Below are positions 1 to 8,416 of a stretch of 64,000 bases of DNA, piece after piece. The stretch is from JAWVYT01 sp046483065 (GTDB lineage: Bacteria; Gemmatimonadota; Gemmatimonadetes; Longimicrobiales; RSA9), in the NCBI GenBank assembly GCA_046483065.1, contig JAWODW010000032.1:49742-113741 (forward strand), written 5' to 3'. Both the position numbers and the translations under genes were made by a program. The notes beneath the pieces were generated by a model that was not told where the DNA came from, ran no database searches, and saw nothing but the letters and a program-made list of their open reading frames with translations. The first letter of the stretch is position 1; the number at the start of each line of letters is the position of its first letter.

Positions 1-87
1 GCCGTGGGGAAGAGCCCCCTTGCGGCGGTAGGTGTGGCCGACGCCGGATTCGGCGATCGGCTAGCGGCGTTGCTCGGCGACGGGTGA
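1..87 (+). CDS. L7Ae/L30e-family ribosomal protein, C-terminal end (YlxQ-like), partial
   Basis: Frame 1 is open from the window edge to a TGA at 85-87 and encodes 28 residues ending in a run like AVVGVxDxxFxxxL, typical of the last strand and helix of L7Ae/L30e-type RNA-binding proteins (here AVGVADAGFGDRLAALLG). In many bacteria a YlxQ-type L7Ae protein sits between nusA/ylxR and infB, and infB starts 36 bases downstream, so the position supports the call. Only the tail is visible, so family assignment is moderate and the start lies outside the window. Confidence 0.55.
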   Translation, partial: AVGKSPLAAVGVADAGFGDRLAALLGDG

Positions 88-123
88 CGCGGCAGGCGGT
101 ATGACTCGAGTAGCAGGTAGGGT

Positions 124-3100
124 ATGCGCGTTTACGAGGTAGCCAAAGAGTTCGACGTACCGGCAGAGAGTCTGATCCAACTCCTGCGGGAGATGGGTGT
201 ATCCGTGAAGTCGGAGGCGTCGACGGTGGAGGACACGGAGGTGGCCAAGCTCCGTGCCGTGTTCGAGCGGCACCGTCGAGCCGGACTCACGGAGTCTGCT
301 GAGATCGTGGAGGCGGCCCTGGGCGAAGCGCAGCCCACTACCGGTCGCCGTCGCCGTCGTCGGAAGAGGGAAGAGCCGGAGCCCGAGGCCGAACTGGAAG
401 AGGTTGAGGTCGAGGAGGCCGAAGCGGTCGAGGCAGAGGCCGAGGAAGAGGCGGGCATCGAGGTCGAGGCGGTCGAGGCGGTCGAGGAGGCCGAGGCGGT
501 CGAGGCGGTCGAGGAGGCCGAGGCGGTCGAGGAGGCCGAGGCGGTCGAGGCGGTCGAGGCGGTCGAGGCGGTCGAGGAAGAAGAGGAAGAAGAGGAAGAA
601 GAGGAAGAAGAGGAAGAAGAGCCCATCGTCGCGGAGTCCGAGGCGGAAGAGTCCGAGGCGGAAGAGTCCGAGGCGGCCCGGCCCGCGGGCTACCACATCG
701 AGCGGTCGGGGTCGTGGTACAAGCTGTTCGGCCCCGACGGCGATCAGGTGGGCAAGAGCCAGCGTAGCGAGGATGCTGCGTGGGCGCTTCTCGACGAGAT
801 CGAGCCGGAGGAGGCTGAAGAGGCTGAGGAGGCCGAGGAGGCTGAGGAAGCGGAAGAGGCGGAGGTCGAAGAGGTCGTCGCGGAGGCGGCCGAGGAGACA
901 GAGGCCGCCGAGGAGACAGAGGGAGCCGAGGAGGCAGAGGGAGCCGAGGAGGCAGAGGGAGCCGAGGAGGCAGAGGAAGAGATCGCGGCCGAGGCCGAAG
1001 AAGAGACCGAGGAAGCGGAGAAGGCCGCGGCGGACGAGGAGCCGTCGGAGGAGGAGAAGAAGCGGCGTCGTCCGAAGCGGGTCTCGGAGTCACTGCCGGG
1101 GCTGGCGCCTGCGGCCAGCGCCGGGCCGGGTGGGAAGGTCCGGATCCAGGCGGAGGGCTACAGCGCCGACGGCCGGAAGAAGAAGCGGAAGAAGAAGCGT
1201 CGGAAGCGGCCGGACCAGGACGCGGTGCAGGAGAACGTGCAGCGCGTGATGGCGGAGCTGAAGGGCGGCAGCGGTGGCGGCAGCCGGAAGCGTCGCTCGC
1301 GTCGGCAGGACTCCCAGACGCGTGCCCAGCAGGAGGAGGAACAGCAGCGCCGGGCGGAGGAGGAGTCGAAGACGGTCCGTGTAAACGAGTTCCTGACGGT
1401 GGGCGAGTTGGCGGAGCTGATGGACGAAGATGCCAGCGAGATCATCGCCAGCGCGTTCAAGAATCTGGGTCTGATGGTCACCATCAACCAGCGTCTGGAT
1501 TTCGACCAGATCGAGCTGCTGCTCGACGAGTTCGGCTACCAGGCGGTGCGCGAGGAGGAGTACGGCGCCGAGTCGGACATCGAGGATGAGATCGAGGAGA
1601 AGCCGGAGGACCTGGTGCCGCGGCCGCCGGTGGTCACGGTCATGGGCCACGTGGACCACGGGAAGACGTCGCTCCTGGACTATGTCCGGAAGACCAACGT
1701 CATCGCCGGCGAGAGCGGCGGGATCACGCAGCACATCGGGGCCTACCACGTCACGTTGGACGACGACCGGTCGCTCACCTTCCTGGACACCCCGGGCCAC
1801 GCGGCGTTCACCGCCATGCGGGCCCGTGGCGCCGACGTGACGGACGTGGTGATTCTGGTGGTGGCGGCGGACGACAGCGTCATGCCGCAGACCATCGAGG
1901 CGATCAGCCACGCCAAGAGCGCAGGTGTGCCGGTGATCGTGGCGATCAACAAGATGGACCTGCCGGGCGCCGACGCCCAGCGGGTGAAGCAGGAGCTCCT
2001 GGAGCACCAGGTGGTGGTGGAGGATTTCGGCGGCGAGGTCCTGAGCCAGCCCGTGAGCGCGAAGACGGGCGACGGGATCGACGAGCTGCTGGAGAAGGTG
2101 CTGCTCCAGGCGGAGATCCTGGAGTTGAAGGCGAACCCGGACCGGGACGCCCACGGGATTGTCATCGAGGCGGAGCTGGACGTGGGGAAGGGGCCCGTCA
2201 CCACGGTGCTGGTCACCTCCGGCACGCTGGAGGTGGGCGACGACGTGGTCTGCGGGCTGCACAGCGGCCGCGTGCGCGCCCTGCTCGACGAGCGCAGCAA
2301 CGCCATCGAGTCCGTGGGCCCGGCCATGCCCGCCCAGATCCTGGGGATCAGCGGGGTGCCGCAGGCGGGCGACAACCTGGTGGCCATGGAGCCGGACCGG
2401 GCGGCCGAGGTGGCCCAGACCCGGCAGCGGCTGGAGCGGGAGAAGAAGCTTCGGATCAAGAGCCGCGGCGTGAAGCTGACGGATATCAGCCAGCTCCTGG
2501 CCGCCGGTGAGACGGCGCAGCTGAACGTGATCATCAAGGGTGACGTGGACGGCTCGATCCAGGCGCTGAGCGACTCGATCGAGCAGCTCTCCACCGACGA
2601 GGTGGAGGTGGACGTGATCCACCGGGGCGTGGGCGCCATCAACCGCTCGGACGTGCTCCTGGCGACCACGTCGGGTGCCATCATCATCGGGTTCCACGTG
2701 CGGCCCGACTCCGACGCCCGGAGGATCGCGGAGCAGGAGGACGTGGACATCCGCGTCTACGACGTGATCTACGAGGCCATCGAGGACGTCCGCGCCGCGC
2801 TGGAGGGGATGCTGGCACCGGACGAGAAGGAGGTCCTGCTGGGCGCCGCCGAGGTCCGGCAGCTCTTCAAGGTCCCGAAGGCCGGGACCGTGGCCGGCTG
2901 CTACGTCACCGAGGGCGTGATCCAGCGGGGCGAGCCCGTGCGGCTGGTCCGGGACGGCGTGCAGATCTACCAGGGCCAGCTCGGCAGCCTGAAGCGCTTC
3001 AAGGAAGACGTGAAGGAGGTGCGTGAGGGCTTCGAGTGTGGGATGAGCATCGAGGGCTACAACGATATCAAGGTGGGCGACGTCATCGAGTGCTTCACCA

Positions 3101-3150
3101 TTGAGGAGGTGGCCCGCACGCTCGCCGGCTCCGAGTCGGGGCAGGGCTGA
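124..3150 (+). CDS. infB: Translation initiation factor IF-2 with long acidic N-terminal region
   Basis: GTPase that delivers fMet-tRNA to the 30S subunit and promotes subunit joining. The 1008-residue product opens with an IF2_N-type winged helix (MRVYEVAKEF...). A Glu/Ala/Val-rich region runs from about residue 80 to 310 and is interrupted near residues 186-230 by a non-acidic segment (GYHIERSGSWYKLFGPDG). A basic stretch and a second IF2_N-like domain (VNEFLTVGELAELM) follow. G-domain motifs are G1 GHVDHGKT at 508-515, G3 DTPGH at 555-559 and G4 NKMD at 609-612, then the usual domains II, III and IV. The ATG is preceded by an AGGTAGGG ribosome site. A 6-bp GC hairpin (3157-3171) follows the stop. 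It heads a translation operon with ylxP, rbfA and truB. Confidence 0.97.
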   Translation: MRVYEVAKEFDVPAESLIQLLREMGVSVKSEASTVEDTEVAKLRAVFERHRRAGLTESAEIVEAALGEAQPTTGRRRRRRKREEPEPEAELEEVEVEEAEAVEAEAEEEAGIEVEAVEAVEEAEAVEAVEEAEAVEEAEAVEAVEAVEAVEEEEEEEEEEEEEEEEPIVAESEAEESEAEESEAARPAGYHIERSGSWYKLFGPDGDQVGKSQRSEDAAWALLDEIEPEEAEEAEEAEEAEEAEEAEVEEVVAEAAEETEAAEETEGAEEAEGAEEAEGAEEAEEEIAAEAEEETEEAEKAAADEEPSEEEKKRRRPKRVSESLPGLAPAASAGPGGKVRIQAEGYSADGRKKKRKKKRRKRPDQDAVQENVQRVMAELKGGSGGGSRKRRSRRQDSQTRAQQEEEQQRRAEEESKTVRVNEFLTVGELAELMDEDASEIIASAFKNLGLMVTINQRLDFDQIELLLDEFGYQAVREEEYGAESDIEDEIEEKPEDLVPRPPVVTVMGHVDHGKTSLLDYVRKTNVIAGESGGITQHIGAYHVTLDDDRSLTFLDTPGHAAFTAMRARGADVTDVVILVVAADDSVMPQTIEAISHAKSAGVPVIVAINKMDLPGADAQRVKQELLEHQVVVEDFGGEVLSQPVSAKTGDGIDELLEKVLLQAEILELKANPDRDAHGIVIEAELDVGKGPVTTVLVTSGTLEVGDDVVCGLHSGRVRALLDERSNAIESVGPAMPAQILGISGVPQAGDNLVAMEPDRAAEVAQTRQRLEREKKLRIKSRGVKLTDISQLLAAGETAQLNVIIKGDVDGSIQALSDSIEQLSTDEVEVDVIHRGVGAINRSDVLLATTSGAIIIGFHVRPDSDARRIAEQEDVDIRVYDVIYEAIEDVRAALEGMLAPDEKEVLLGAAEVRQLFKVPKAGTVAGCYVTEGVIQRGEPVRLVRDGVQIYQGQLGSLKRFKEDVKEVREGFECGMSIEGYNDIKVGDVIECFTIEEVARTLAGSESGQG
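457..620 (+). repeat. In-frame GAGGCGGTC / GAAGAG tandem repeats inside infB
   Basis: A 9-bp unit (GAGGCGGTC and close variants such as GAGGAGGCC) repeats from about 457 to 573, followed by a GAAGAG-type purine run to about 620. They encode Glu-Ala-Val triplets and then an uninterrupted Glu run. A second, less regular series (GCCGAGGAGGCAGAGG units) lies at about 808-990. Such tracts are prone to slippage, so repeat number may vary between strains. Confidence 0.85.
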
Positions 3151-3156
3151 GCGCCG

Positions 3157-3171
3157 GCCCCGGAGCGGGGC
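3157..3171 (+). other. GC hairpin after infB stop
   Basis: GCCCCG (3157-3162) pairs with CGGGGC (3166-3171) over a GAG loop, six bases after the infB stop. There is no T-run, so it is more likely an mRNA 3'-end or processing structure than a classical intrinsic terminator. Confidence 0.35.
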
Positions 3172-3194
3172 GGGCCCGTGAGGAGGGTTGAGCC

Positions 3195-3476
3195 GTGGTG
3201 ATCGGGGTCATCACCTGGGAGATCCAGATCTTCGACGCCCGTTCGCTGAAAGAGAAGCGGAAGGTGGTCAAGAGCCTGAAGGAGCGGCTTCAGTCCCGCT
3301 TCAACCTTTCGGTGGCCGAGACGGCGTTCCAGGACAGCTGGCAGCGCGCGGAGCTCACGGCGGTTATCGTGGCCACCGACAAGCCCTACGCCGACGGCGT
3401 GCTGAACAAGGCGGACGCCCTGGTCGAGTCCGCGGCACTGGGCCGGATCATGGGCAGCTATAGAGATTACTACTGA
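3195..3476 (+). CDS. ylxP: DUF503 family protein (YlxP)
   Basis: A 93-residue protein matching the small YlxP/DUF503 family, which is commonly found next to infB and rbfA. Typical features are the start VIGVITWEIQIFDARSLKEKR and the central SVAETAFQDSWQRAELT segment. The fold is alpha/beta. A role in ribosome assembly or RNA binding is suggested by the neighbourhood only. The GTG start at 3195 has an AGGAGG ribosome site at 3181-3186, which fixes the start. A strong hairpin follows directly after the stop, and rbfA starts 48 bases downstream. Confidence 0.9.
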   Translation: MVIGVITWEIQIFDARSLKEKRKVVKSLKERLQSRFNLSVAETAFQDSWQRAELTAVIVATDKPYADGVLNKADALVESAALGRIMGSYRDYY

Positions 3477-3500
3477 GGCGACGGCCCGAGGGTCGTCGCC
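3477..3500 (+). other. Strong hairpin directly after ylxP stop
   Basis: GGCGACGGCC pairs with GGTCGTCGCC (10 bp including one G-U) over a four-base loop, beginning at the base after the ylxP TGA. There is no T-run downstream (GTACTTGTCGG follows), so it may be a Rho-type or mRNA-stabilising 3' structure, or it may partially attenuate transcription into rbfA. Confidence 0.5.
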
Positions 3501-3524
3501 GTACTTGTCGGTAGAGCAGGGGTC

Positions 3525-3908
3525 ATGGCAGGACACAGAGTCGAGCGGGTGAACGAGCAGTTGAAGCGGGAGATCTCACGGATCGTGGTCCGGGAGCTCA
3601 AGGACCCACGTGTGGACGCGGTGACCGTGACCCGCGTCTCGGCGGCCCCGGACCTCACCTTCGCCCGCGTCCACGTCCAGCTCATGGGCGATGAGGCGGA
3701 GCGGCAGGAGACCATGGAAGGCCTCGAGGCCGCCACCCCCTACGTCCGCCGCCTCCTGGGCGACCGCATCACCATGCGGCGGGTCCCCGAGCTCCGCTTC
3801 GAGCAGGACCGGAGCCTCGAGCGCGCCATGCGCATCGAGGAGCTCCTGTCAGAGGCGGAGATGGGGGAAGACCGGGAGGACGAGGACGGGCCGTCGGATG
3901 ACGGTTGA
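3525..3908 (+). CDS. rbfA: 30S ribosome-binding factor A
   Basis: A 127-residue cold-shock ribosome maturation factor that binds late 30S precursors near the 5' helix of 16S rRNA. The N-terminus HRVERVNEQLKREISRIVVRELKDPR and the KH-like core DLTFARVHVQLMG are characteristic, and the C-terminal RVPELRFEQDRSLERAMRIEELL is the usual RbfA ending, followed by a short acidic tail. Length is normal. It lies between ylxP and truB, 12 bases before the truB start. Confidence 0.95.
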   Translation: MAGHRVERVNEQLKREISRIVVRELKDPRVDAVTVTRVSAAPDLTFARVHVQLMGDEAERQETMEGLEAATPYVRRLLGDRITMRRVPELRFEQDRSLERAMRIEELLSEAEMGEDREDEDGPSDDG

Positions 3909-3920
3909 GGGGCTGATGCC

Positions 3921-4832
3921 ATGAGGGGTGTGCTGCCCGTGGACAAGCCGGAAGGGCCCACCTCCCACGACGTGGTGGCCACGGCACGCCGGGCGTTGGA
4001 CACCCGCCGCATCGGCCACACCGGCACGTTGGACCCTTTCGCCACCGGCCTGCTCATCCTCGGCGTGGGCCAGGCGACGAAGCTGGCCCAGTACCTGACC
4101 GGGCTCGAGAAGACCTACGAGGCCACCGCACGCCTCGGCACCGCCACGGACACGCTGGACCGGACGGGCGCGGTGACGGCCGAGAGCGACGCGTGGGAAG
4201 CGCTCACCGAGCCGGCCATCCGGGCGGCGTTCGAGGACCAGCGGGGCGAGCGGGAGCAGACGCCGCCGGCGTACTCCGCCAAGCGCGTCGGCGGGAAGAA
4301 GTCGTACGAGCTGGCCCGAACGGGGCAGACGGTGGAACTGGCGCCCGTGGAGGTCACCATCCACACCCTGGACGTGCTGGCCGTAGACGGCCGGGACGTC
4401 CGGTTCCGCATACGCTGCTCGACCGGCACCTACGTCCGGGCTGTGGCCCGGGACGCCGGCCATGCGCTGGGCGTGGGCGCCCATCTGACCGAGCTCCGTC
4501 GTACCGCAGTGGGTCCCTTCGACGTGGTCGACGCCGTGTCGGTCGACACGCTGAAGCGAGCCGGGGAGTGGGGCGCCGGGTCGGACGCACCGGAGGCGGC
4601 GCAGACCGCCCGGGCCGCACTCGACACCGCCCTCCTCTCGCCCCTCGACGCCCTCGCCCACCTGCCTCGCCTGATGCTGGATGCGGATCAGCTCCGGCGC
4701 GTAAAGCACGGGCAGAGCATCGAGGTGCCGGGCTTCGACGAAGGGCTCGTGGCGCTGGTGGATGCCGGCGAGCTGCGGGCGGTGGGCGAGTCCAACGGCC
4801 GCTGGGTCCGGCCCCGGAAGGTGTTCGCGTGA
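3921..4832 (+). CDS. truB: tRNA pseudouridine(55) synthase
   Basis: Isomerises U55 to pseudouridine in the T-arm of tRNAs. The 303-residue product begins GVLPVDKPEGPTSHDVV, and the catalytic Asp is D38 in GHTGTLDP (residues 32-39). Further family signatures are KTYEATARLGTATDTLDRTG, the YSAKRVGGKKSYELAR segment and the RIRCSTGTYVRAVARDAG motif. The C-terminus carries a short PUA-like extension. It overlaps the downstream ribF start (GTGA), implying translational coupling. Confidence 0.96.
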   Translation: MRGVLPVDKPEGPTSHDVVATARRALDTRRIGHTGTLDPFATGLLILGVGQATKLAQYLTGLEKTYEATARLGTATDTLDRTGAVTAESDAWEALTEPAIRAAFEDQRGEREQTPPAYSAKRVGGKKSYELARTGQTVELAPVEVTIHTLDVLAVDGRDVRFRIRCSTGTYVRAVARDAGHALGVGAHLTELRRTAVGPFDVVDAVSVDTLKRAGEWGAGSDAPEAAQTARAALDTALLSPLDALAHLPRLMLDADQLRRVKHGQSIEVPGFDEGLVALVDAGELRAVGESNGRWVRPRKVFA

Positions 4833-5785
4833 AGCCGGCCATCGACCCGGGGCTCGAGCCCGGCCTGCCGCCGAACCACGACGGGACGGTCATCACCGTG
4901 GGCACCTTCGATGGCGTGCACCGGGGCCACTGGCTCGTGCTCGAGGCGCTCCGCCGCCGGGCCGGACAGGCCCGGATGCCCGCCGTGCTGGTGACGTTCC
5001 ACCCCCACCCGCTCCAGGTGGTCCGGCCCGACGACGCGCCCCAGCTCCTGACCACGCCGCTGGAGAAGAAGGAGATCCTGGCCGAGTCGGCGCTCGACTA
5101 CGCCGTGTTCGTCCCGTTTACCGAGACGCTCCGAAGCTACCCGCCGGAGCGGTTTGTCAAGGAGATCCTCATCGACCGACTCCGGATGAAGCACCTCGTG
5201 ATCGGGTACGACCACGGCTTCGGGAAGGGGCGGTCGGGCGACGTGAACACGCTGAAGGGGATCGGGACCAAGCTCGGCTTCACCGTGGACGTGGTGGGGG
5301 CGCTCCGCACCGATGGCGACGCCATCTCGTCCACCAAGATCCGGAACGCGCTCCACGACGGGAACGTGTGGGAGGCGGCACGGGGGCTCGGCCGGCCGTA
5401 CTCGCTTCGTGGGCCCGTGGTCAAGGGCGATAGTCGGGGCAAGGATCTGGGCTTCCCCACCGCGAACGTGAAGGTCAGTGATCCCCACAAGCTGCTGCCT
5501 AAGGAGGGCGTCTATGCCGTCTGCGCCACGCTACGGAACGGGACCCATAGGGGTGTGATGCATCTGGGGCCCCGACCCACGTTCAAGGGCTCGCCCCCTT
5601 CCGTGGAGATCCATCTGTTCGAATTCGACGGGGACCTCTATGGCGAGGAGATCCGAGTGGAGTTCTGCGCGCGGATCCGCCCGATCCATCGGTTCAAGGA
5701 CCGGGACGAGCTGGTGGCCGCCATCCGGGACGATTGCGAACGGGCGCTGGAGATGTTCGACGCCGGCGCGACGGCCTGCGGGTGA
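4829..5785 (+). CDS. ribF: Bifunctional riboflavin kinase / FAD synthetase
   Basis: Phosphorylates riboflavin to FMN and adenylylates FMN to FAD. The GTG start overlaps the truB stop (GTGA) and gives 318 residues. The N-terminal nucleotidyltransferase domain carries GTFDGVHRGH at residues 25-34 and the SSTKIRNAL motif. The C-terminal flavokinase domain starts near residue 189 (RPYSLRGPVVKGDSRGKDLG) with GFPTANV near 208. Adjacency of ribF to truB and rpsO is common in bacteria. Length is normal for the bifunctional enzyme. Confidence 0.95.
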   Translation: MKPAIDPGLEPGLPPNHDGTVITVGTFDGVHRGHWLVLEALRRRAGQARMPAVLVTFHPHPLQVVRPDDAPQLLTTPLEKKEILAESALDYAVFVPFTETLRSYPPERFVKEILIDRLRMKHLVIGYDHGFGKGRSGDVNTLKGIGTKLGFTVDVVGALRTDGDAISSTKIRNALHDGNVWEAARGLGRPYSLRGPVVKGDSRGKDLGFPTANVKVSDPHKLLPKEGVYAVCATLRNGTHRGVMHLGPRPTFKGSPPSVEIHLFEFDGDLYGEEIRVEFCARIRPIHRFKDRDELVAAIRDDCERALEMFDAGATACG

Positions 5786-5812
5786 GAAGAGTGCAGGCGT
5801 GCAAGGGAGGGG

Positions 5813-5841
5813 TTGAGGAGGGATAAGGTCCAGGTTATCCT
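5813..5841 (+). promoter_or_regulatory. Putative sigma-70 promoter for rpsO
   Basis: TTGAGG (5813-5818), a 17-base spacer and TATCCT (5836-5841) lie in the ribF-rpsO gap, about 70 bases before the rpsO ATG. The same -10 hexamer occurs in the candidate promoters of the Fe-S carrier gene (46676) and of dinG (33980). Confidence 0.5.
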
Positions 5842-5860
5842 TCAAGACTGTTCAATATCA

Positions 5861-5874
5861 GGAAGTGCGCTTCC
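5861..5874 (+). promoter_or_regulatory. Small hairpin in rpsO leader
   Basis: GGAAG (5861-5865) and CTTCC (5870-5874) form a perfect stem with a TGCG loop in the leader between the putative promoter and the rpsO start. Ribosomal protein S15 often represses its own mRNA through leader structures, which differ between phyla. Whether this is such an element is inference. Confidence 0.3.
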
Positions 5875-5910
5875 CGATCAGCGAAAGTCTCTCGCGGAGG
5901 CAACGCAGGA

Positions 5911-6171
5911 ATGAGTATCGACAAAGAGAAGATCATCGAGAAGTACCAGCTCCACCCCAGCGACCGGGGGAGCGTGCCGGTGCAGGTAGCGATCCTGACG
6001 GCGCGTATCGACGACCTCCGGGAACACTTCAAGACGCACACGCAGGATCATCACAGCCGTCGAGGGCTCCTGACCATGGTCGGGAAGCGTCGTCGTCTTC
6101 TGGACTATTACCGGAAGAAGGACGTCGAAGGGTATCGTGAGCTGATCGCCGACCTCGGGCTCCGCCGCTAG
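5911..6171 (+). CDS. rpsO: 30S ribosomal protein S15
   Basis: An 86-residue primary binder of the central domain of 16S rRNA. The sequence is canonical: MSIDKEKIIEKYQLHPSDRGSVPVQVAILTARI, the HHSRRGLLTMVGKRRRLLDYYRKKD core, and a C-terminal YRELIADLGLRR. A GGAGGCAACGCAGGA stretch precedes the ATG. It lies upstream of pnp, as in many bacteria, with a GC hairpin between the two genes. Confidence 0.97.
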   Translation: MSIDKEKIIEKYQLHPSDRGSVPVQVAILTARIDDLREHFKTHTQDHHSRRGLLTMVGKRRRLLDYYRKKDVEGYRELIADLGLRR

Positions 6172-6195
6172 CGCGAGCCGGGGTCGTTCTACATC

Positions 6196-6216
6196 CGGCG
6201 GGGAGGGTCCCCGTCG
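6196..6216 (+). other. GC hairpin between rpsO and pnp
   Basis: CGGCGGGGA (6196-6204) pairs with TCCCCGTCG (6208-6216), nine pairs including one G-U, over a three-base loop. No T-run follows, so it is probably not a complete terminator. In enterobacteria the rpsO-pnp gap holds an RNase III-processed hairpin controlling pnp. A similar role here is only an analogy. Confidence 0.4.
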
Positions 6217-6307
6217 TGAGCAGCAGACCAGAGGACCTCATATCAAGCTCGTGCGCCACGGGGTGTGCGGGTGCGGCATGCGGAAACGGAAAGGCAAGTA
6301 AAAGAGA

Positions 6308-8416
6308 ATGCACAGAGTAGAGAAGGAATTCGCCGGCCGTAAGCTGGTGATCGAGACGGGGAAGATGGCGCGGCAGGCCCACGGGTCGGCCTTCATCGAG
6401 TACGGCGAGACCACGGTACTGGTAGCGGTCACGGTGCAGGACCGGCCGACGCACCTGCCGTTCTTCCCGCTGACGGTGGAGTACCGGGAGAAGATGTACG
6501 CGGCGGGGAAGTTCCCGGGCGGGTTCATCAAGCGTGAGGGCCGGCCGAGCGACACGGAGGTGATCTCGGCGCGTCAGATCGACCGGCCAGTCCGGCCGCT
6601 GTTCCCGAAGGGGTTCATGCACGAGACGCAGATCTACGCGTCGATCATCAGCGCGGACCAGCAGAACAACGCGGACATGCCCGCCATGCTGGGCGCGTCG
6701 CTGGGTCTGTGCATGAGCAAGATCCCGTACGACACGCCGATCGCCGGCGTGCGTGTGGGCCGGCTGAACGGGCAGTGGGTGCTGAACCCGACGTTCGAGC
6801 AGCTCGAGTACAGCGATGTGGAGATCGTGGTGGCCGGTACGGAGCAGGCGATCACGATGGTCGAGGGTGGTGCTATGGAGGTGCCGGAGGACGACCTGGT
6901 GGAAGCGCTGGATGCGGCCCATGAAGGGATCAAGGAGCTGATCGGGATCCAGAAGGAGATCCTGGCGGCGGTGGAGATCCCGGAGACGATGGAGTGGAGC
7001 CCGGCGGTGGAGATCACCGAGACGTTGAAGGACCGGGTCGAGGAGCTGGTGGCGGAGCGGATGAAGGATGTGCTGACCATCGCCGACAAGGCGGAGCGTC
7101 AGGAAGCCGCGTCGGATCTCCGGGACGAGGTGCTCGACGCGCTGGCGGAGGAGTACCCGGAAGACGAGCATACCGACGCCATCAAGGAGCACTTCCGGAC
7201 CACCGAGAAGCAGGTGATGCGCCGGCAGGTGGTGGAGACGGGGAAGCGGATCGACGGTCGGGGCCTGGACGAGGTCCGGGATCTGTCGAGCGAGGTGGGG
7301 CTGCTGCCGCGGACCCACGGTTCGGCGCTGTTCACGCGAGGGGAGACGCAGGCGCTGGCGGCGGTCACGCTGGGCACCCCGGCTGACGAGCAGCGAGTGG
7401 ACACGGTGGACACACCGCCGGAGACGTCGAAGTCGTTCTTGCTGCACTACAATTTCCCGCCGTTCTGCACGGGCGAGGCGAAGCCGATCCGGGGCACGAG
7501 CCGGCGTGAGAAGGGTCACGGTCACCTGGCGGAGCGTGCGATCCAGCCGCTGCTGCCGGCCTACGACGATTTCCCATACACGATCCGTGTGGTGAGCGAC
7601 ATCCTGGAGTCGAACGGGTCGAGCTCCATGGCCACCGTGTGTGGCGCGAGCCTGAGCCTCATGGACGCCGGTGTGCCGATCAAGTCGGCGTGCGCCGGGA
7701 TCGCCATGGGGCTGATCAAGGAGGGCGACGACGTCTCCATCCTGACGGATATCCTGGGTGTGGAGGACGCGCTGGGTGATATGGACTTCAAGGTGGCGGG
7801 CACCCGGGAGGGTGTGACCTCGATCCAGATGGACATCAAGATCGAGGGGCTCACCGTGGAGATCATGAAGACGGCGCTTAAGCGTGCGCACGCGGCCCGG
7901 ATGCAGATCCTGGACCACATGGAGCAGACGATCTCGGGGCCGCGCGAGGAGATGAGCATGTACGCGCCGCGGATCATCTCCATGATGATCAACCCGGAAA
8001 AGATCGGTGAGGTCATCGGTCCCAAGGGCAAGACGATCCGTGGGATCCAGGAGGAGACGGGTGTCAAGATCGACATCGAGGACAGCGGCCTGGTCCGCAT
8101 CTCGAGCCCCGGCGGTGAAGGCGGGGAGCGGGCGAAGGAGATGGTTGAGGCCATCACCGAGGAGCCCGAGGTCGGTCGGATCTACGAGGGTGTGGTGAAG
8201 ACGACGACGTCGTTCGGCGCGTTCGTCGAGATCCTGCCGGGCACGGAAGGCCTGTGCCATATCTCGGAGCTGCAGGAGGAGCGCACGGAGAACACCGAGG
8301 ACGTGCTGAAGGTAGGCGACGTGACGCGGGTGAAGCTCCTGGCCATCGACGAGAAGGGCCGGCTCCGGCTCTCCCGGAAGGCCGCTATGGCGGAAGAGGG
8401 CGCCGCCGCCGGGTGA
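6308..8416 (+). CDS. pnp: Polyribonucleotide nucleotidyltransferase (PNPase)
   Basis: 3'-5' phosphorolytic exoribonuclease of mRNA decay. The 702-residue protein shows the complete order: first RNase PH domain (from VEKEFAGRKLVIETGKMARQAHG), an alpha-helical linker (about 145-300), second RNase PH domain with the catalytic-loop region GVEDALGDMDFKVAGT, a KH domain with IGPKGKTIRGIQEETG near residue 570, and an S1 domain from about 621 (GVVKTTTSFGAFVEILPGTEGLCHIS). Its stop overlaps the GTG of the M16 peptidase gene. Confidence 0.97.
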   Translation: MHRVEKEFAGRKLVIETGKMARQAHGSAFIEYGETTVLVAVTVQDRPTHLPFFPLTVEYREKMYAAGKFPGGFIKREGRPSDTEVISARQIDRPVRPLFPKGFMHETQIYASIISADQQNNADMPAMLGASLGLCMSKIPYDTPIAGVRVGRLNGQWVLNPTFEQLEYSDVEIVVAGTEQAITMVEGGAMEVPEDDLVEALDAAHEGIKELIGIQKEILAAVEIPETMEWSPAVEITETLKDRVEELVAERMKDVLTIADKAERQEAASDLRDEVLDALAEEYPEDEHTDAIKEHFRTTEKQVMRRQVVETGKRIDGRGLDEVRDLSSEVGLLPRTHGSALFTRGETQALAAVTLGTPADEQRVDTVDTPPETSKSFLLHYNFPPFCTGEAKPIRGTSRREKGHGHLAERAIQPLLPAYDDFPYTIRVVSDILESNGSSSMATVCGASLSLMDAGVPIKSACAGIAMGLIKEGDDVSILTDILGVEDALGDMDFKVAGTREGVTSIQMDIKIEGLTVEIMKTALKRAHAARMQILDHMEQTISGPREEMSMYAPRIISMMINPEKIGEVIGPKGKTIRGIQEETGVKIDIEDSGLVRISSPGGEGGERAKEMVEAITEEPEVGRIYEGVVKTTTSFGAFVEILPGTEGLCHISELQEERTENTEDVLKVGDVTRVKLLAIDEKGRLRLSRKAAMAEEGAAAG

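Noticed and set aside
132..1093. Ser-rich, Arg-rich and Pro-rich open frames within infB
   Set aside because: They are shadows of the Glu/Ala-coding repeats in the real frame.
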